From: Serripes groenlandicus
Lineage: Eukaryota; Mollusca; Bivalvia; Cardiida; Cardiidae
Direction of reading: 5' to 3'
DNA: 64,000 bases
NCBI GenBank assembly: GCA_031761405.1
Contig: JASEVX010000011.1
Span: forward strand, 25,846,502-25,910,501
Shown here: piece after piece, positions 21,492-32,694 of the stretch
Position numbering within the stretch: position 1 is the first letter of the stretch
How the letters are laid out: every line of letters begins with the position of its first letter
Program-made: the position numbers and the translations under genes
Notes under the pieces: generated by a model
Seen by the model: the letters and a program-made list of their open reading frames with translations, nothing else
What the model was told of the DNA's origin: nothing
The model's database searches: none

Positions 21492-21956
21492 AATATTCAA
21501 CTTCTAGTAGACATGGAAACTCCAATTATACTGGTCGACGTTATATCTCCATTAGGTTCAATATTCGACACCAAACAGCAACACTTATACATTTAAGCAC
21601 ATTTTGTAAATCCCATGATAGATGGCGTTCTTGAAACTCTTGCATTACCATCAACTTTATATATCTGTTTAATGTCAAAATGAATCGACCCAAATTTCCG
21701 CCGAATTCGTCACTTTGGTGTTTTTATTAATTGCATCTAATCCGTGGTCTTTAGTTATGTTGTACATGAAAGATGGAGCGCAAATCCAGTTTGCATGAGG
21801 ACATCTGCACGTAAAGTACATTAGTTGCAAGTTGCAAGTATTGTCTTGATTGAGACCGTTTTGGACAGCATGAATGTATAGAGTGGGTATAGTTAATTCG
21901 ATAGATCGTGCTATCATCTACAGTCTAGCCTAAACACTTATATTAGTATTAGTATT
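21492..21956. other. No recognisable feature
   Basis: An 80-codon minus ORF (21675-21917) has no motif I recognise. Confidence 0.5.
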
Positions 21957-22265
21957 AGGGCAGGGTTATGCATTACGCAAGAAAGAATTCACCCCGCGAA
22001 AATGATTACTGTCATATTGGACGGAATCGGGCCGGGACGAAACTGGGTTTTCACAAACTCTTCTTGCACTTTCAAACAAGGCAAATATACTTACAATGAT
22101 CAAAACAGACATTTCCAGTGCATACTATACACATTTACAATGTATTTAAACTCAATGTCACATATTCAATGCATTCTTGTGAAGGTATAAACTCACTTCT
22201 AAACAAACAAAGGTTTTGTAGGGACTATTTGACTCTAAATCAGCAAGGTCGCGGATGTATTTGGC
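21957..22265 (+). repeat. Dispersed repeat G, copy 1
   Basis: GGTTATGCATTACGCAAGAA to CTAAATCAGCAAGGTCGCGG. Homologous in inverted orientation to 47845-48155. Both copies keep an ATG in the context CGAAAATG and an aligned open frame (62 and 87 codons). Differing codons are mostly non-synonymous, so coding selection is not supported. The family is unidentified. Confidence 0.7.
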
Positions 22266-22623
22266 GTAATCCGACCTATAGTGAGACCAAACAATATTAG
22301 TATGATTCCTCTCTAGTTTGGACTTATAATGCTACTATTGTGTTTCAACGCGTATTCACAATCATCTAATCGTTAAAAAGAAAAAGATTGTGAATTTCTA
22401 AAAGCCTTTACTAGTCCGCTGCAGACGAGATTACGAACCTAGCTGGCTTGTAGACAAAACCAATTACCACTGAATGATATCTTGTTTCTAAATAGAAAGT
22501 TTCTCTTTCTATCAACAGTGCAATCTTATCTGTTTTGCTAGGTACTCTCGTTCTACAGACGATGTAATAAAATGTCCATGATTATAGACAAAAAAAACAT
22601 TATCATTGTACAGTATCCTGTTA
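22266..22623. other. Unassigned
   Basis: ATTCACAATC (22350) and GATTGTGAAT (22386) form a short inverted repeat. Nothing else is recognised. Confidence 0.45.
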
Positions 22624-22625
22624 TT

Positions 22626-23012
22626 TAACTCTTTACCTCATATAGACGCTTTCTGACGTCTCTGCAGCAAACGGTCTTTTGAAAACATAGTTACAAAAAA
22701 AGAAATTGCTTAATACGAGCAATTTCTCCTTTTGCCACAATGTTTTCCACTTTTAGTCATAGGTTATCCATTCAGTTATAGAGATTTTCCATTTTATGAC
22801 AAAATATGTTCAAAGTCGTCTCCAAATGGGCCAAGTCTATGTTGAAAAGCAGCCAGTTGCTTGGGAAGATTGTTGTGTGAAGTACTTGGTGTGGGAAAAC
22901 CAGGAAATGCATGAGTAGGTGAACTGGGAAATTGTTAAAAACGGCGTTAAACCCCAATCAATCAATCAATCAATTCAAAGTCGTCTGCTGCAGAATTGTC
23001 GTATGAGGGAAA
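22626..23012. mobile_element. MITE-A interrupted by SINE-beta
   Basis: CTCTTTACCTCATATAGACG, the full internal hairpin, and TTCAAAGTCGTCT up to 22821; it resumes at 22974 with the same bases and ends GTCGTATGAGGGAAAG. This is the outer element of a nested pair. Confidence 0.85.
22822..22973 (+). mobile_element. SINE-beta, 5'-truncated, 13-bp target duplication
   Basis: CCAAATGGGCCAAGTCTATG to an (AATC)n tail. TTCAAAGTCGTCT is duplicated exactly at 22809-22821 and 22974-22986, and removing the SINE and one repeat restores MITE-A. A short internal deletion has removed the GCCGTGATATAACT segment. Confidence 0.92.
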
Positions 23013-23015
23013 GCG

Positions 23016-23238
23016 AACTCTTTCGCTGCCAAAGGCAATCAAAGGATTTTTGCAAACAATGCAGGTTCGGGTTAGACAGCCAAGCCCGTTCTCCCTCGAG
23101 CTGTCTCTCCTAGAGTCAGCATTGTTTGCCACTTAGAGATTGAATTTTTACCAATTATCCTATTGGACAAAAATGGAGTGGTCCAATTTTCAACATTGAA
23201 TAGTCGACTTTGAGAAATTCGCGCAGTTGAAAGAGTTA
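23016..23238. mobile_element. MITE-B' copy
   Basis: CTCTTTCGCTGCCAAAGGCA, GGAGTGGTCCAATTTTCAAC, GCAGTTGAAAGAG then TTAA. It directly follows MITE-A's right end. Confidence 0.75.
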
Positions 23239-23261
23239 ACAGACAGTTTGTCTTTCTATGA

Positions 23262-23472
23262 ATTGTTGAAACCCCTGGTTTAGGGGCAATTTTCAGCCTT
23301 TTGTAAACAATGCAAATTTAGGTGCCATTGCTCAGAACGAGCAATGGCACCTAAATTTCCATTGTTTACCAATAACATGATTTAAAGCTTATAAAGACTT
23401 TATGGCGAGGTGATTAACCTTGGTAAAAAAAATACCCATTTTAGTTACAACCGTTTCACGCCAAGCCCTCGA
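23262..23472. mobile_element. MITE-C, one end lost
   Basis: CCTGGTTTAGGGGCAATTTT, central hairpin GGTGCCATTGCTCAGAACGA, and the terminal repeat CCGTTTCACGCCAAGCCCTC at the right. The left terminal repeat is absent. Confidence 0.8.
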
Positions 23473-23589
23473 TTTGTCCTTTATAAAAGTATTTACGAGA
23501 AACAGGAAGTATTGTATTTGTTTGACCGGATAATCCATAGAATAGTCTGTCGAAAAAAGGAATAATTGCCTCTGAACACACAATATTTG

Positions 23590-23935
23590 CCAAATACGGA
23601 TTTAGATATGTCTGAGTAGAGGGAAGTTTTTACTTAGCTCATCTAAGATAATTCTGCAAATACTAATTGAAATAATTCTGAGTACACGGACAACTTTACT
23701 AAGCTCATCTGAGATAATTCTGCAAATACTGATTGAAATAATTCTTAGTACACGGACAACTTTACTAAGCTCATCTGAGATAATTCTGCAAATACTGATT
23801 GAAATAATTATTAGTACATGGAAGCCTTTTTGCTAAGTTCATTTGAGATAATTATTCTGCAAATACGGATTGAAATAATTCTTAGTATATGGAAGCCTTT
23901 TTACTAAGCTCATTTGAGATAATAATTCTGGAGTG
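23590..23935. repeat. 66-bp tandem repeat, about five copies
   Basis: GCAAATACTGATTGAAATAA recurs at 23656, 23722, 23788 and 23859, with TAAGCTCATCTGAGATAATT between. The last copies carry a 5-bp insertion. Confidence 0.85.
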
Positions 23936-24574
23936 TCGCCTTTTTTGTATTTAAACTACAATGTACAGACCATAAATGTTCATCGCTTGTTCATTGACGT
24001 TATTGAACGACTTACAGATGCTCGCCCTACAGAACTTTGATTCATTCTAAATGTTTTAAAAGTAGGTGATCAGCCATTAGGTTAAGTACATGTATGTATG
24101 TTTATACTATTCTTCACATTTAGTTTGAGGTGGAAATAAGGTCGAGGTAAATGTTCATTAACGTGCATTTTTATGAATTCCAAGCAGCCATACATGACAT
24201 TGCACTGGAGCACGTTACCATGGTAATACAAACCATAGATTTCTCTTTATGCACTTGTTTTAATTAGATCTTAATGTCCTGAAATTTCCATTTACGACGG
24301 TATGAATTTTTTTGTAATGATTCAATCAGCGTCTAAACAGTTGACTGAGTCCAAGTGTTTTTTGAGATGTAGCTCTCTTATGAAATTTCGGAATGCGGTA
24401 CATTAAACTTGAATTAGGGCTAATTTATAATACTGTTTGCATAAAACAATAGGCACCCTAATATAAACGTCATTTATACATCTACTGCAGCCAATATTTC
24501 AATCATTGTGGGAAAAGCACAACTTACAGATGCAATGTAGAGTGCGGATGAATTATCTTTTCAAATCAAACGTG
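23936..24574. other. No recognisable feature
   Basis: AT-rich, with no supported ORF or known repeat. Confidence 0.5.
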
Positions 24575-24732
24575 AGCTCGTTGGTGGCAGTAGTGGCTTT
24601 CCTCATGGACGCCGTATTACGGGGATAGCTTTACCACTGGTGCGCCGGTGTTAGGATAAGCTTACCAGCAGTACTGGTGTTTTTAACCGGGAAACAACGT
24701 TATAAAAAGATACTGTAGAAAGTGGCTTAATC
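24575..24732 (+). mobile_element. SINE-alpha fragment, diverged
   Basis: GTTGGTGGCAGTAGTGG, GGTGTTAGGATAAGCTTACC, CAGTACTGGTG, TTAACCGGGAAACAACGTTA and AAAGTGGCTTAA follow the SINE-alpha order. Confidence 0.5.
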
Positions 24733-24734
24733 GT

Positions 24735-24945
24735 TTCACACACACCGAAGCTTTCTGACGCCTTTGCAGCAGACGAACTTGGAAACATTGTGACAAACGG
24801 ATGAATTGCTCATAATATACAATGTATCTTTTTTGCCACAACTCTGACAACTCTATTTAAAAACAATGCTTTAATTAAAACATGTATTGATAGCTTTCCC
24901 AATATTATTTACAAAGTCTGATTAATCTCCACATGGAAAGGGTTA
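24735..24945. mobile_element. MITE-A copy, diverged
   Basis: CCGAAGCTTTCTGACGCCTT, GCAGCAGACGAACTTGGAAA, and CACATGGAAAGGGTTAAA at the right. Confidence 0.65.
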
Positions 24946-24961
24946 AATTGATTGTTTAATG

Positions 24962-25035
24962 TTTAATCCTGACACCAGCCAGTCAGCCGTAATGCCAACC
25001 CCGAAATCATGAGCGCCAACGAGATTGGAAAAGGG
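24962..25035 (-). mobile_element. SINE-alpha body fragment
   Basis: ATCCTGACACCAGCCAGTCA, GCCGTAATGCCAACCCC, GAGCGCCAACGAG (reverse complement of the body). Confidence 0.65.
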
Positions 25036-25295
25036 TTAAAGCACCATACACACAGGATTGGCAGTGACTTTCATGCGACTAGTTTAAAAAGAAGATGATT
25101 CTTAAAATAGATCATATCAGGTAAACCGTTAAATATCAAGAACATGTTCTAAAAGAATCTGAAATGGAAAATCAATGGCTCTCACAAAAGTAAGTGAAGG
25201 CCGGTAAAAGGTCTAATGTCGTAAAAGCTTTTCCAAAATCTCTTTTCGGAAAGGTGGTGAACTTTGAATTATTACAGACAAACAATAAAGTGTAA

Positions 25296-25519
25296 CCCTC
25301 TCCCACGCATAGAAGCATTTTACGACATCTGCAGTGGATGACTTTTAAACACTGTGTGGCGAAAAGATAAATTGCTCAGAATGAACATTTTCTCATTTGT
25401 TCGCAATATTTGTCAACACATTTCAATAAGCATACTTTTATGTATAGAGATATTCCATAGTTATTTCTCTAAGTTGTTAAAGTCATCTACCGAAGATGTG
25501 TTATATGTGGGAAAGGGTT
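25296..25519. mobile_element. MITE-A copy
   Basis: AACCCTCTCCCACGCATAGA, GCGAAAAGATAAATTGCTCA, then TTATATGTGGGAAAGGGTTA. Confidence 0.7.
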
Positions 25520-25689
25520 AACAGTGAGTCTGTAATCATATTTAACACAGCTTTTATCCTCTTTGGAAACCTTTTACCTGCTAAACATAAAAGCTGACGT
25601 CTTAAACGCAAACGCCATGTGTTTAATACACTGTCGGAAAAGTAGAAATTACTCTAATCAACAATGTCTTCTTTTTGTATCACCTGCGT

Positions 25690-25950
25690 AGCATGGTAGG
25701 CACTTAGGGATTACTTTTTTTGTTCGGCGTCTGTCTGTCGTCACACTTTTGCGTCTGTCTGTCCGTCCGTCTGTCTGTCGTCAAACTTTTCGTCACGTTT
25801 TCAAATAACTTTTGTTCTATTCTAAGGATAACATTGAAACTTCTGACAAATGATTATATCAATGTGTGTGATGGGTTCACAAAAGAGGGATAATCCAAGT
25901 ATTCTTTTAATCAGATTTATTGTCCCTTTTCTGTCAAAAATTAAAATTTC
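25690..25950. repeat. GTCTGTC-rich dispersed repeat
   Basis: GTCTGTCTGTCGTCACACTT and GTCTGTCCGTCCGTCTGTCT (25728-25790), followed by AACTTTTGTTCTATTCTAAG and GACAAATGATTATATCAATG. The layout resembles GTCC-rich dispersed repeats I associate with molluscs. Non-coding. Confidence 0.4.
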
Positions 25951-26014
25951 CTGACAAGGCCCCGGCAGGTGACCATTCTAGTTACCATACATTTGTATTA
26001 ATACTGTGTTACAG

Positions 26015-26278
26015 CCTTGATGGTAAATTGGCAGAGCGATCTCCTTTGGTGTGGGAGGTCGCGGGCTTGTTCCCCGGCCGAGTCATGCCAAATACTTTTA
26101 AAATGATAGTTATGATTGCCTTCATTAGCGCTCATGATTGTGGGGTAGGCATTACGACTGAATCGCTGGCGACCAGTATTACAGGTAACACACAAACATA
26201 GGAAAAGCCGAGAAAATATAACTGTTGTTTTTGAAAAGTGATGTAAAAAAACTAAGCAATTAAACACCAAATCAATTC
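26015..26278 (+). mobile_element. SINE-alpha, near full length
   Basis: Head TGATGGTAAATTGGCAGAGC, B box CGCGGGCTTGTTCCCCGGCC, body GCGCTCATGATTGTGGGGTA, GGCATTACGACTGAATCGCT, then a degraded tail with AATTAAACACCAAATCAA. Confidence 0.75.
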
Positions 26279-26286
26279 TATGTTAA

Positions 26287-26500
26287 CCCTTTCCCTCATA
26301 CGACAATTCTGCAGCAGACGACTTTGAACATCTGTTGTCAAAAAATAGAAAATCTCTATAATTGAATGGATAACCTATGACAAAAAGTTGAAAACATTGT
26401 GGAAAAAGGAGAAATTGCACGTTTTGTGCAATTTCTTCTTTTGTCACTATGTTTTCAAAAAGCCGTCTGCTGCAGAGGCGTCAGAAAGCGTCTATATGGG
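26287..26500. mobile_element. MITE-A complete with TTAA on both sides
   Basis: TTAA at 26283-26286 and 26501-26504. CCCTTTCCCTCATACGACAA at the left, central hairpin GAGAAATTGCACGTTTTGTG / CAATTTCTTCTTTTGTCACT, and GGCGTCAGAAAGCGTCTATA at the right, where the last bases before TTAA are eroded to GGG. 214 bp. Confidence 0.9.
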
Positions 26501-26670
26501 TTAAAATATTTCTTCCCAAATGAAGATACATATCACGGACGACTTCATGTAAACGTTAGCTACACCAGCAATGTCGCCTTCGCATATTGTGTGAAATCAT
26601 TTCCCGCAGCTGTACCAAAATATCCAGCACAAACTATGGACACTCTCTATAAAGAAGAGAATATCTATAT

Positions 26671-26888
26671 GAGCCGTTCCGCGAGAAAACCAACATTGTG
26701 GACTCTGCGTATGTATTTACCTTGAACAGCCTAAGCATGCCGCACCGGCTAACCAAGACAGACACTTTTCGCCTCCTGTGGATAATCATTACTCTATATC
26801 TGTATACCCCTGAGACGGAATGTGTCGGCCCGCTTTAGACTCTGCGGATTGCAGGGTCCATCACGTTAGTTTTCTCGTGGAACGGCTC
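26671..26888. mobile_element. MITE-D copy
   Basis: GAGCCGTTCCGCGAGAAAAC and GTTTTCTCGTGGAACGGCTC are the terminal repeats. The middle holds GACACTTTTCGCCTCCTGTG and GAGACGGAATGTGTCGGCCC. One GC-rich arm is shortened. Confidence 0.88.
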
Positions 26889-26919
26889 TAATCACAAGTT
26901 AAGTGATTAAACATTATAA

Positions 26920-27188
26920 GACCGCATCGGTAGTGTAGTGATAGAGCGTCCACCTCGGGTGTTGAAGGTCGCAGGTTCGCTCCCCGGCCGGGTCATACCA
27001 AAGTCTTTATAAATGGAAGTAATGGCAACCCTCCTAGGCGCTCAGAGGTGTGGGGTTAGCATTACGACTGACTGGCGAGTGTCAGGATAAAGGGACCAGT
27101 GGTACTGGTACCTTAACCAGGAACCGTTGTGATATAAGTGAGCAATTGTTGAAGGCGGCGTAAAACACCAGACAATCATTAAACCATT
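26920..27188 (+). mobile_element. SINE-alpha, full length
   Basis: The best reference copy. Head CATCGGTAGTGTAGTGATAG, AGCGTCCACCTCGG, B box GCAGGTTCGCTCCCCGGCC, body GGGGTTAGCATTACGACTGA, CTGGTACCTTAACCAGGAAC, tail GTTGTGATATAAGTGAGCAA, AAGGCGGCGTAAAACACC. CATTATAA at 26912-26919 and 27189-27196 is a plausible target duplication. Confidence 0.88.
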
Positions 27189-27383
27189 CATTATAATGTA
27201 AGGAGAAATTTATCTTAAACGATTTCTGCATATGCGACAACATTTTCGAAAGAAGTCTGCAGAAGAAGTGTCTGCGAGAGTTTATCAGTTTTCAAACCAC
27301 GAGTAGATCTGAACCTGAGCGGTCCTTCGGGAGATGATTGACCGACTTCCAACATTTGTCAAGTAAAGCATATACTATTTTAA

Positions 27384-27590
27384 CCCTTACACGTATACAA
27401 TAAATCTGCAGCAGAGGACTTTGAAAACATATATGCCAAAATATGTAAAATATCTATAAATGTATCTGTAATTATTGAAAGAAATGAACACTATGTGGAA
27501 TGGGAGAAATTGCTCATGATAAGCATTTTTTCCATTTATCACAATGTTTTCAAAATTCGTCTGCTGCTGAGGTGTCATAAAGCTATGGGG
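27384..27590. mobile_element. MITE-A copy, diverged
   Basis: AACCCTTACACGTATACAAT, GCAGAGGACTTTGAAAACAT, GAGAAATTGCTCATGATAAG, AAAATTCGTCTGCTGCTGAG. Confidence 0.65.
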
Positions 27591-28428
27591 AGCAATTTGA
27601 AAACACTTCTAGGAACTCTTATCCTGTCTTATGTTAATTTTGTACAACATTTAGTTATCCAGCATCGGACACCCTCTGTGTTTTACTGTGCTTCACTCAA
27701 TACATACCGTGAAGAATGATCGACTTTATTTAAAACCAGACGTTACACCGATATATGACACAACCTGTTGAAAGCAGCACGTACCATAACTGCCTTATTC
27801 CGGTCGTTTCTTGAAACGTCTTGGCGTGAGCCAATCAAATTGTCGTTAACAAAATCGTTAGGTATAAAACAGGGGAGATAACAAATATAAATAAACGAAA
27901 TGCCGAAGCGGTGATTTTCGAGTGCTCTTGTTGTATAAAACCGAGTGTCTGTCGCATCGTTCGAATTTATTGAACAAACAACCGAGTATCTTGTCATCAA
28001 TGTTAAAGTGTGTAGTTCGAGTAGAAATGTTATGGGGTGTTGTCAGTTGTGGATCGGGTGTTAGAGCAATCAAAACATTGTTCTCTACTCATATATTAAT
28101 TATTAGCTTATATTGTTCATCTCAAACAAATGGTCCAGATCATGGGAGAAAATACAAATTGCATTGGTTTCGGTGGACAGTGTACATGTATTAAAGGGAA
28201 TTATTTGGACTTTAATTGAAATGTGTTAATTGCGAGGGCTGGAATTTGTTAAACGTTTTATTTAGGTTTGACGCCAGTTTTTAACAGTAGCTCAGTCATA
28301 TCACCGGAAACAGAACATGTGTTTAAACTAGTTCTAGGCTATGAAAGGTACCTTGTACAAGGGACATACCATCATGAACGCCGCTGGCGACGATCGAAGC
28401 CAACACTGCATTAACTCGAACAGCATCT
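27591..28428. other. No recognised gene or repeat
   Basis: GGTATAAAACAGG (27860-27872) looks like a TATA box, but I see no initiator or coding exon downstream. The short ORFs around 27743-28194 overlap on opposite strands and lack motifs. Confidence 0.45.
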
Positions 28429-28680
28429 GAGCCGAATTAGGAGAAAACCAACAATGTGGACTTTGCGTAAGGTATCGATCCGGACCAGTCTTAGCATGCT
28501 GCGCAGGCTAACCCAGACAGACACTTTTAGCCTCCTGTGGATTTTCTGTTTCAGGAATCATTACTCAGTACCTCTATCCCCCTGAGACGGAATATGTGGG
28601 CCCGGATAAGACTGCACGGACTGTGCATGCTGATCTGGGTCGATACATTACACAGAGTCCATAATGTAGTGAAACGGCTC
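28429..28680. mobile_element. MITE-D with 4-bp target duplication
   Basis: GAGCCGAATTAGGAGAAAAC at the left, GTGAAACGGCTC at the right, flanked by ATCT at 28425-28428 and 28681-28684. Central TTTCTGTTTCAGGAATCATT is present. The right terminal repeat has a small deletion. Confidence 0.88.
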
Positions 28681-28689
28681 ATCTAGCGT

Positions 28690-29776
28690 TTTGAAGCCTT
28701 TAACACATATAAGAAGTTCGGTACAGATGACCCTGAAGGTGTTATGAATTAAATTGTAAATAATGCATACAAATGGAAAAGAAATTGTTGCAAAAGAAGA
28801 AATTCATCAATTTCCCATTTTTCTATAATTGTGTCACAATGCATGTCATGCATATGTCTAATAGTGTATATACCTTTGAAATAATGCTGTATTGGTTCAT
28901 TTTAGTTTGCAATGTATGATGTCTTGAGTGCCCACACGTTTATCTTCGCTGTGTAAGCAAATTTGTTATTTATATTTTATACAAGGTGTGTTTGTAGTTA
29001 CAAATTCACCTGCTCAGCAAATATGATCACGTTGCAGTCGAAGAACATCTGCGTATGAGGCTGATTTTATTAAAAAGTGAAGTCATTCAGAGTGATTTCC
29101 CCTGGCGAATTTATACGAGACAGGTCTAAAAAAAAAAAACGCCTGGTGGGAATGATGTGAATGTTCTTTTCGTCAGCGAAAATTCAAATCCAACCTTTCT
29201 TTTTCTAGCAACACTGTGAAGATACACCCGTGAACAAAGGGGCCATTTCTGCGTCTGTCCCACCAACAATTAACCTTTCCAGACTGCCTTTCTACACAAA
29301 TGACATGTCCATAGGGACTGAAACGTGAATGTGGTGTGATAGTATAGGATCGTCTGCTCTGAACTGAAAGCATTTATCGATGAAATGATAAAATATAAAC
29401 AAAATGACCAGTATAACTCTTTATCGTCCAACTCAAGCTAAACGTGAATAATGGGGATATGAAACTGTCCTTGTACACCTGTTATCTGATTTGAATATTA
29501 GGCGGAGAAACTAAATTGTCCAAAAGTCTACATTTTGTAGCAGACAAAACTTTGAAGTCGTATGTGGCACATGTACGAAACATATATATTCTGAAAGCTA
29601 AACAGTTCAACTAAGGCAACAGATAAATAAAACAAAACTGAAATTTCAATGCAATTTTATTAAAACTGGTTTAAAACACCTACGTATTTTGATTTTGAAA
29701 TTTTCACTATCATGCCAAAAAAGTAATGTTAGAATTTTCAGAAAATATCCTTGCTTTCGTTCTAAATTCTATACCT
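28690..29776. other. No recognised gene or repeat
   Basis: A 66-codon minus ORF (29173-29373) has no motif I recognise. TGTAGCAGACAAAACTTTGA (about 29535) hints at a decayed MITE-A. Confidence 0.45.
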
Positions 29777-29784
29777 TTTTACTG

Positions 29785-30945
29785 TAGGGATGGCAACGAA
29801 TATTCGAGCATACGGTCGAATATTCGAATACTATATCATTGTTCGAATATTCGATGAAATCAGGATTTTCAACAGTAAAAATAAAAAAAAAAATTCTGCT
29901 TGTGTATTTTTGTCATAAACTGTAGGTAAAGGGTTACCGATGGTCTATTTTACGCGTTGTTTATACAGTGTCAATATAGTGTATAACATGTCAAACTGAT
30001 AATCCCTGCTTTAGGTTATAAGTGTGATCGATACAATACCGATGTTTGCGTTCCAAAACACCGTAACTTTACCGTTTATTCTATGTAGTTATCGCTTTTT
30101 AGAATGAGGCATCAATCAGACAATATTTGAGGTGTTATTATCCGATTTCGTCAATTGTTTTGATAAACAAACTGTTACTAATTAAGTAGCGGTGTATTTC
30201 ACATTTTGTATAATAAAAGAAGCCTTGATTGGTAATAGCAAACATGCAGATATGTAGCACGTGTTTGAAGTTCATTAATTGTTTGTTCAAGTATCAAACT
30301 GCTGAAATAAAACCTTTAATTTGCAAATAATTGTTGCTATTCATAAATACACCAAAATGCGATCTGCATTGCCACATCAGTTTTGAGATATCTTGACATT
30401 AGTACGTAATATTTGATTTCAACAATGCCTGTTACGCCGTATGTAGTTTGGAAGTGTTTCCGCCGATCAGAGAAAAAAGCTACATGTACTCTGCGTGAGG
30501 CGGAGCTGTCCTACCAGTGAACTACAACCAACCTCCGCAATCATCTACGAAACAAACATCCATCTAGATACATAGATAACCCTTCTGTAACTACCGAGCA
30601 GAAGAAACAACATCAATATGTCATTTACAACAGCATTTCAAGAATAGTTCAGTTATATGCAGCAAGAGAAAGATTAAATCTCAGTTGTAAACTGGGTAAT
30701 CAGAGCTAAAGGTTTCGACCAATGGGATCAATAAATTAAAATCTGCGCACTTTACCAACGTATTTTTCACGAACATTCTTTTTCATACGAATTCATCGGT
30801 GTAACGGAAACGTCAAATGCGAGTACACTGGACAAATAAAGAATTAAAAAAGTCTTTGTTTGGTAAGCATGCGCAAAGGGGTCGAATATTCGAATATTCG
30901 AATCTCTTGTGTCGAATACTAATTTTGGTATTTGTTGCCATCCCA
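29785..30945. mobile_element. hAT-like non-autonomous DNA transposon, 1161 bp
   Basis: Ends TAGGGATGGCAACGAATA and (reverse complement of the right end) TGGGATGGCAACAAATA. Both ends carry GAATATTCG palindromic subterminal repeats. TTTTACTG (29777-29784) and TTTTAGTT (30946-30953) fit a decayed 8-bp target duplication, as expected for hAT. No transposase ORF. Inside, 30485-30535 looks weakly tRNA-like on the minus strand (GTAGTTCACTGGTAGGACAG). Confidence 0.75.
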
Positions 30946-30954
30946 TTTTAGTTT

Positions 30955-31605
30955 AACTTGCAATACATATTGGGACAGGTGATATGTTAGTGTACAATGT
31001 AGTTACTTATTCCTCTTATATACATTCCTGACCTAGGTTTATAAAGAAGAAGCATACTTCTATTGTTACATGTTGTCTAATGGTGTACTTAACTTAGTAT
31101 TGGGTGATCAGAAAATTAAATATCTGTACATGTTTCTAACAAACAACAGTGTGAACGTACCCATAACAGCATATAAGCAACATTAATCCATTGACCACCT
31201 ATTGGTCATGTTGTTGATATAATATATCTATAGGTGCTACCTATAAAAAAAAATAAAGAACATACTTTGGCCATACAAAAAGGATTTATAAGTAATTGAG
31301 TAGACAATAATAATGTTAATGTCATGTTTCTTGCATTATCAAAACATATTTGGAATTCGTATTGCTGTCGTCTATTATTACGAACAGAAAATAATAAAGT
31401 AAAAACTTTCAGAAAATCAAGGAATACATTTATAATGAACGAGGTTAAAACATGAGGGCCAAGATGATCCTTAATCGATCACCTGCATTATGGTAAAGAA
31501 GCAAATAGATCAGCCCTTTTCTGATGCCATCTGGCGACTACCTTTTTCAACCAGTCAATATGACTGGAACAAATTATGTAAGGGGTCACATTTCTGCTAA
31601 ACCCT
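30955..31605. other. No recognised feature
   Basis: AT-rich. GAGGGCCAAGATGATCC at 31455 matches the end of the dispersed repeat seen at 410. Confidence 0.5.
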
Positions 31606-31730
31606 TTCCCTATTAGAGACAGTTTCTGAGGCCTATGCAACAGACGATTTAGGAAAAGATTGTCACCAAAAGAACAATTGCTCCTTATCAGAAAGTTATC
31701 CTTTTGCCACAATGTTTGATAAATAATTAT
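31606..31730. mobile_element. MITE-A left-half fragment
   Basis: CCCTTTCCCTATTAGAGACA, GCAACAGACGATTTAGG, TCCTTTTGCCACAATGTT. Confidence 0.65.
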
Positions 31731-32049
31731 ACTTTGAATGAGTGTGGCAATAGCTCATGTATAGGAATTTGCGGTCTTCCATGTTGATACCACTTTTTTT
31801 GCTGGAAACGACGTCGCTCCATTGACGTTACGCCAAGATGAAGTGTAACGGAAATGACGTCACGTCCTTCTTTGGCTACGATACAGTCAAAATTTAGGTT
31901 CGGGCGTAGAAGGCTAATGCTGTCGGTTATTTTACGAACGGGAAAACATATTTCTTACAGATTTCCATTTAGTTTTAACTTTTCGTACAAATGTTTATTC
32001 CCACATAACACAGCATTTTAATGATCTTAAATATCTATTTAAAAAAAAA
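31731..32049. other. Unassigned; one full CRE palindrome
   Basis: TGACGTCA lies near 31854 in AAATGACGTCACGTCC, with further GACGT words at 31808 and 31823. It matches the CREB/ATF site. No promoter context is visible. Confidence 0.35.
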
Positions 32050-32370
32050 TGATTAAAAAGACGACAATAATTTTCAATCCGTGTTTTTCCGCTCATTTTA
32101 TACCCAAAATACCCATTTTAAAAAAAAATATTAAAAAGACGACAATAATTTTCATTCCGTGTTTTTCTGCTCATTTTATACATACCAAAAATACCGATTT
32201 AAAAAATTGATTAAAAAGACGACAATAATTTTCAATCCGTGTTTTTCTGCTCATTTTATACATACCAAAAATATCGATTTAAAAAAATGATTAAAAAGAC
32301 GACAATAATTTTCAATCTGTGTTTTACGTCTGCGTTTTATACATATCCAAAATGGCGGCCCCCATGGATT
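32050..32370. repeat. About 80-bp tandem repeat, four copies
   Basis: GATTAAAAAGACGACAATAA recurs at about 32052, 32130, 32210 and 32290. The last copy ends in CCAAAATGGCGGCCCCCATG, which contains a YY1-type word. An interrupted A tract follows at about 32409-32430. Confidence 0.88.
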
Positions 32371-32694
32371 TTTCCAGTTTCATTTCAGAAAGCTTCATGG
32401 GTTATTGGAAAAAAAAAAAAAAAAAAAAAAATCTCACACCTGTTAACTATAAGCGAAAAAACCCATTCATGGTTTTTTTTCGTATTAAGACGAGTTTGAT
32501 TTTTTTTGTTATTAGTTAATTCGGATAAACTACATAAACTCACTACACCATGTCTGTGTCAATAAACATATCTTCAACTATCTTAGTAGGGGTCATCCAA
32601 GAAAAGGTTCAGTGTACATCACTGTTATAACACGGCGGACAAGAAAGGTTATATTGGTCACGAACCTTATGTTTTCACCGCGATAAACATATAT

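Noticed and set aside
21957..22190. Small ORF shared by two copies of repeat G (MITVILDGIGPG... and MVTVILDQIGPG...)
   Set aside because: The frame is conserved in both copies with a good start context, but by my count about 7 differing codons are synonymous and over 20 are not, which argues against selection on a protein. The third copy at 8645 keeps only a fragment. A Ka/Ks test on more copies would settle it.
27860..27945. TATA-like words near 27863 and 27936
   Set aside because: No initiator at the right distance and no downstream coding sequence; expected by chance in AT-rich DNA.
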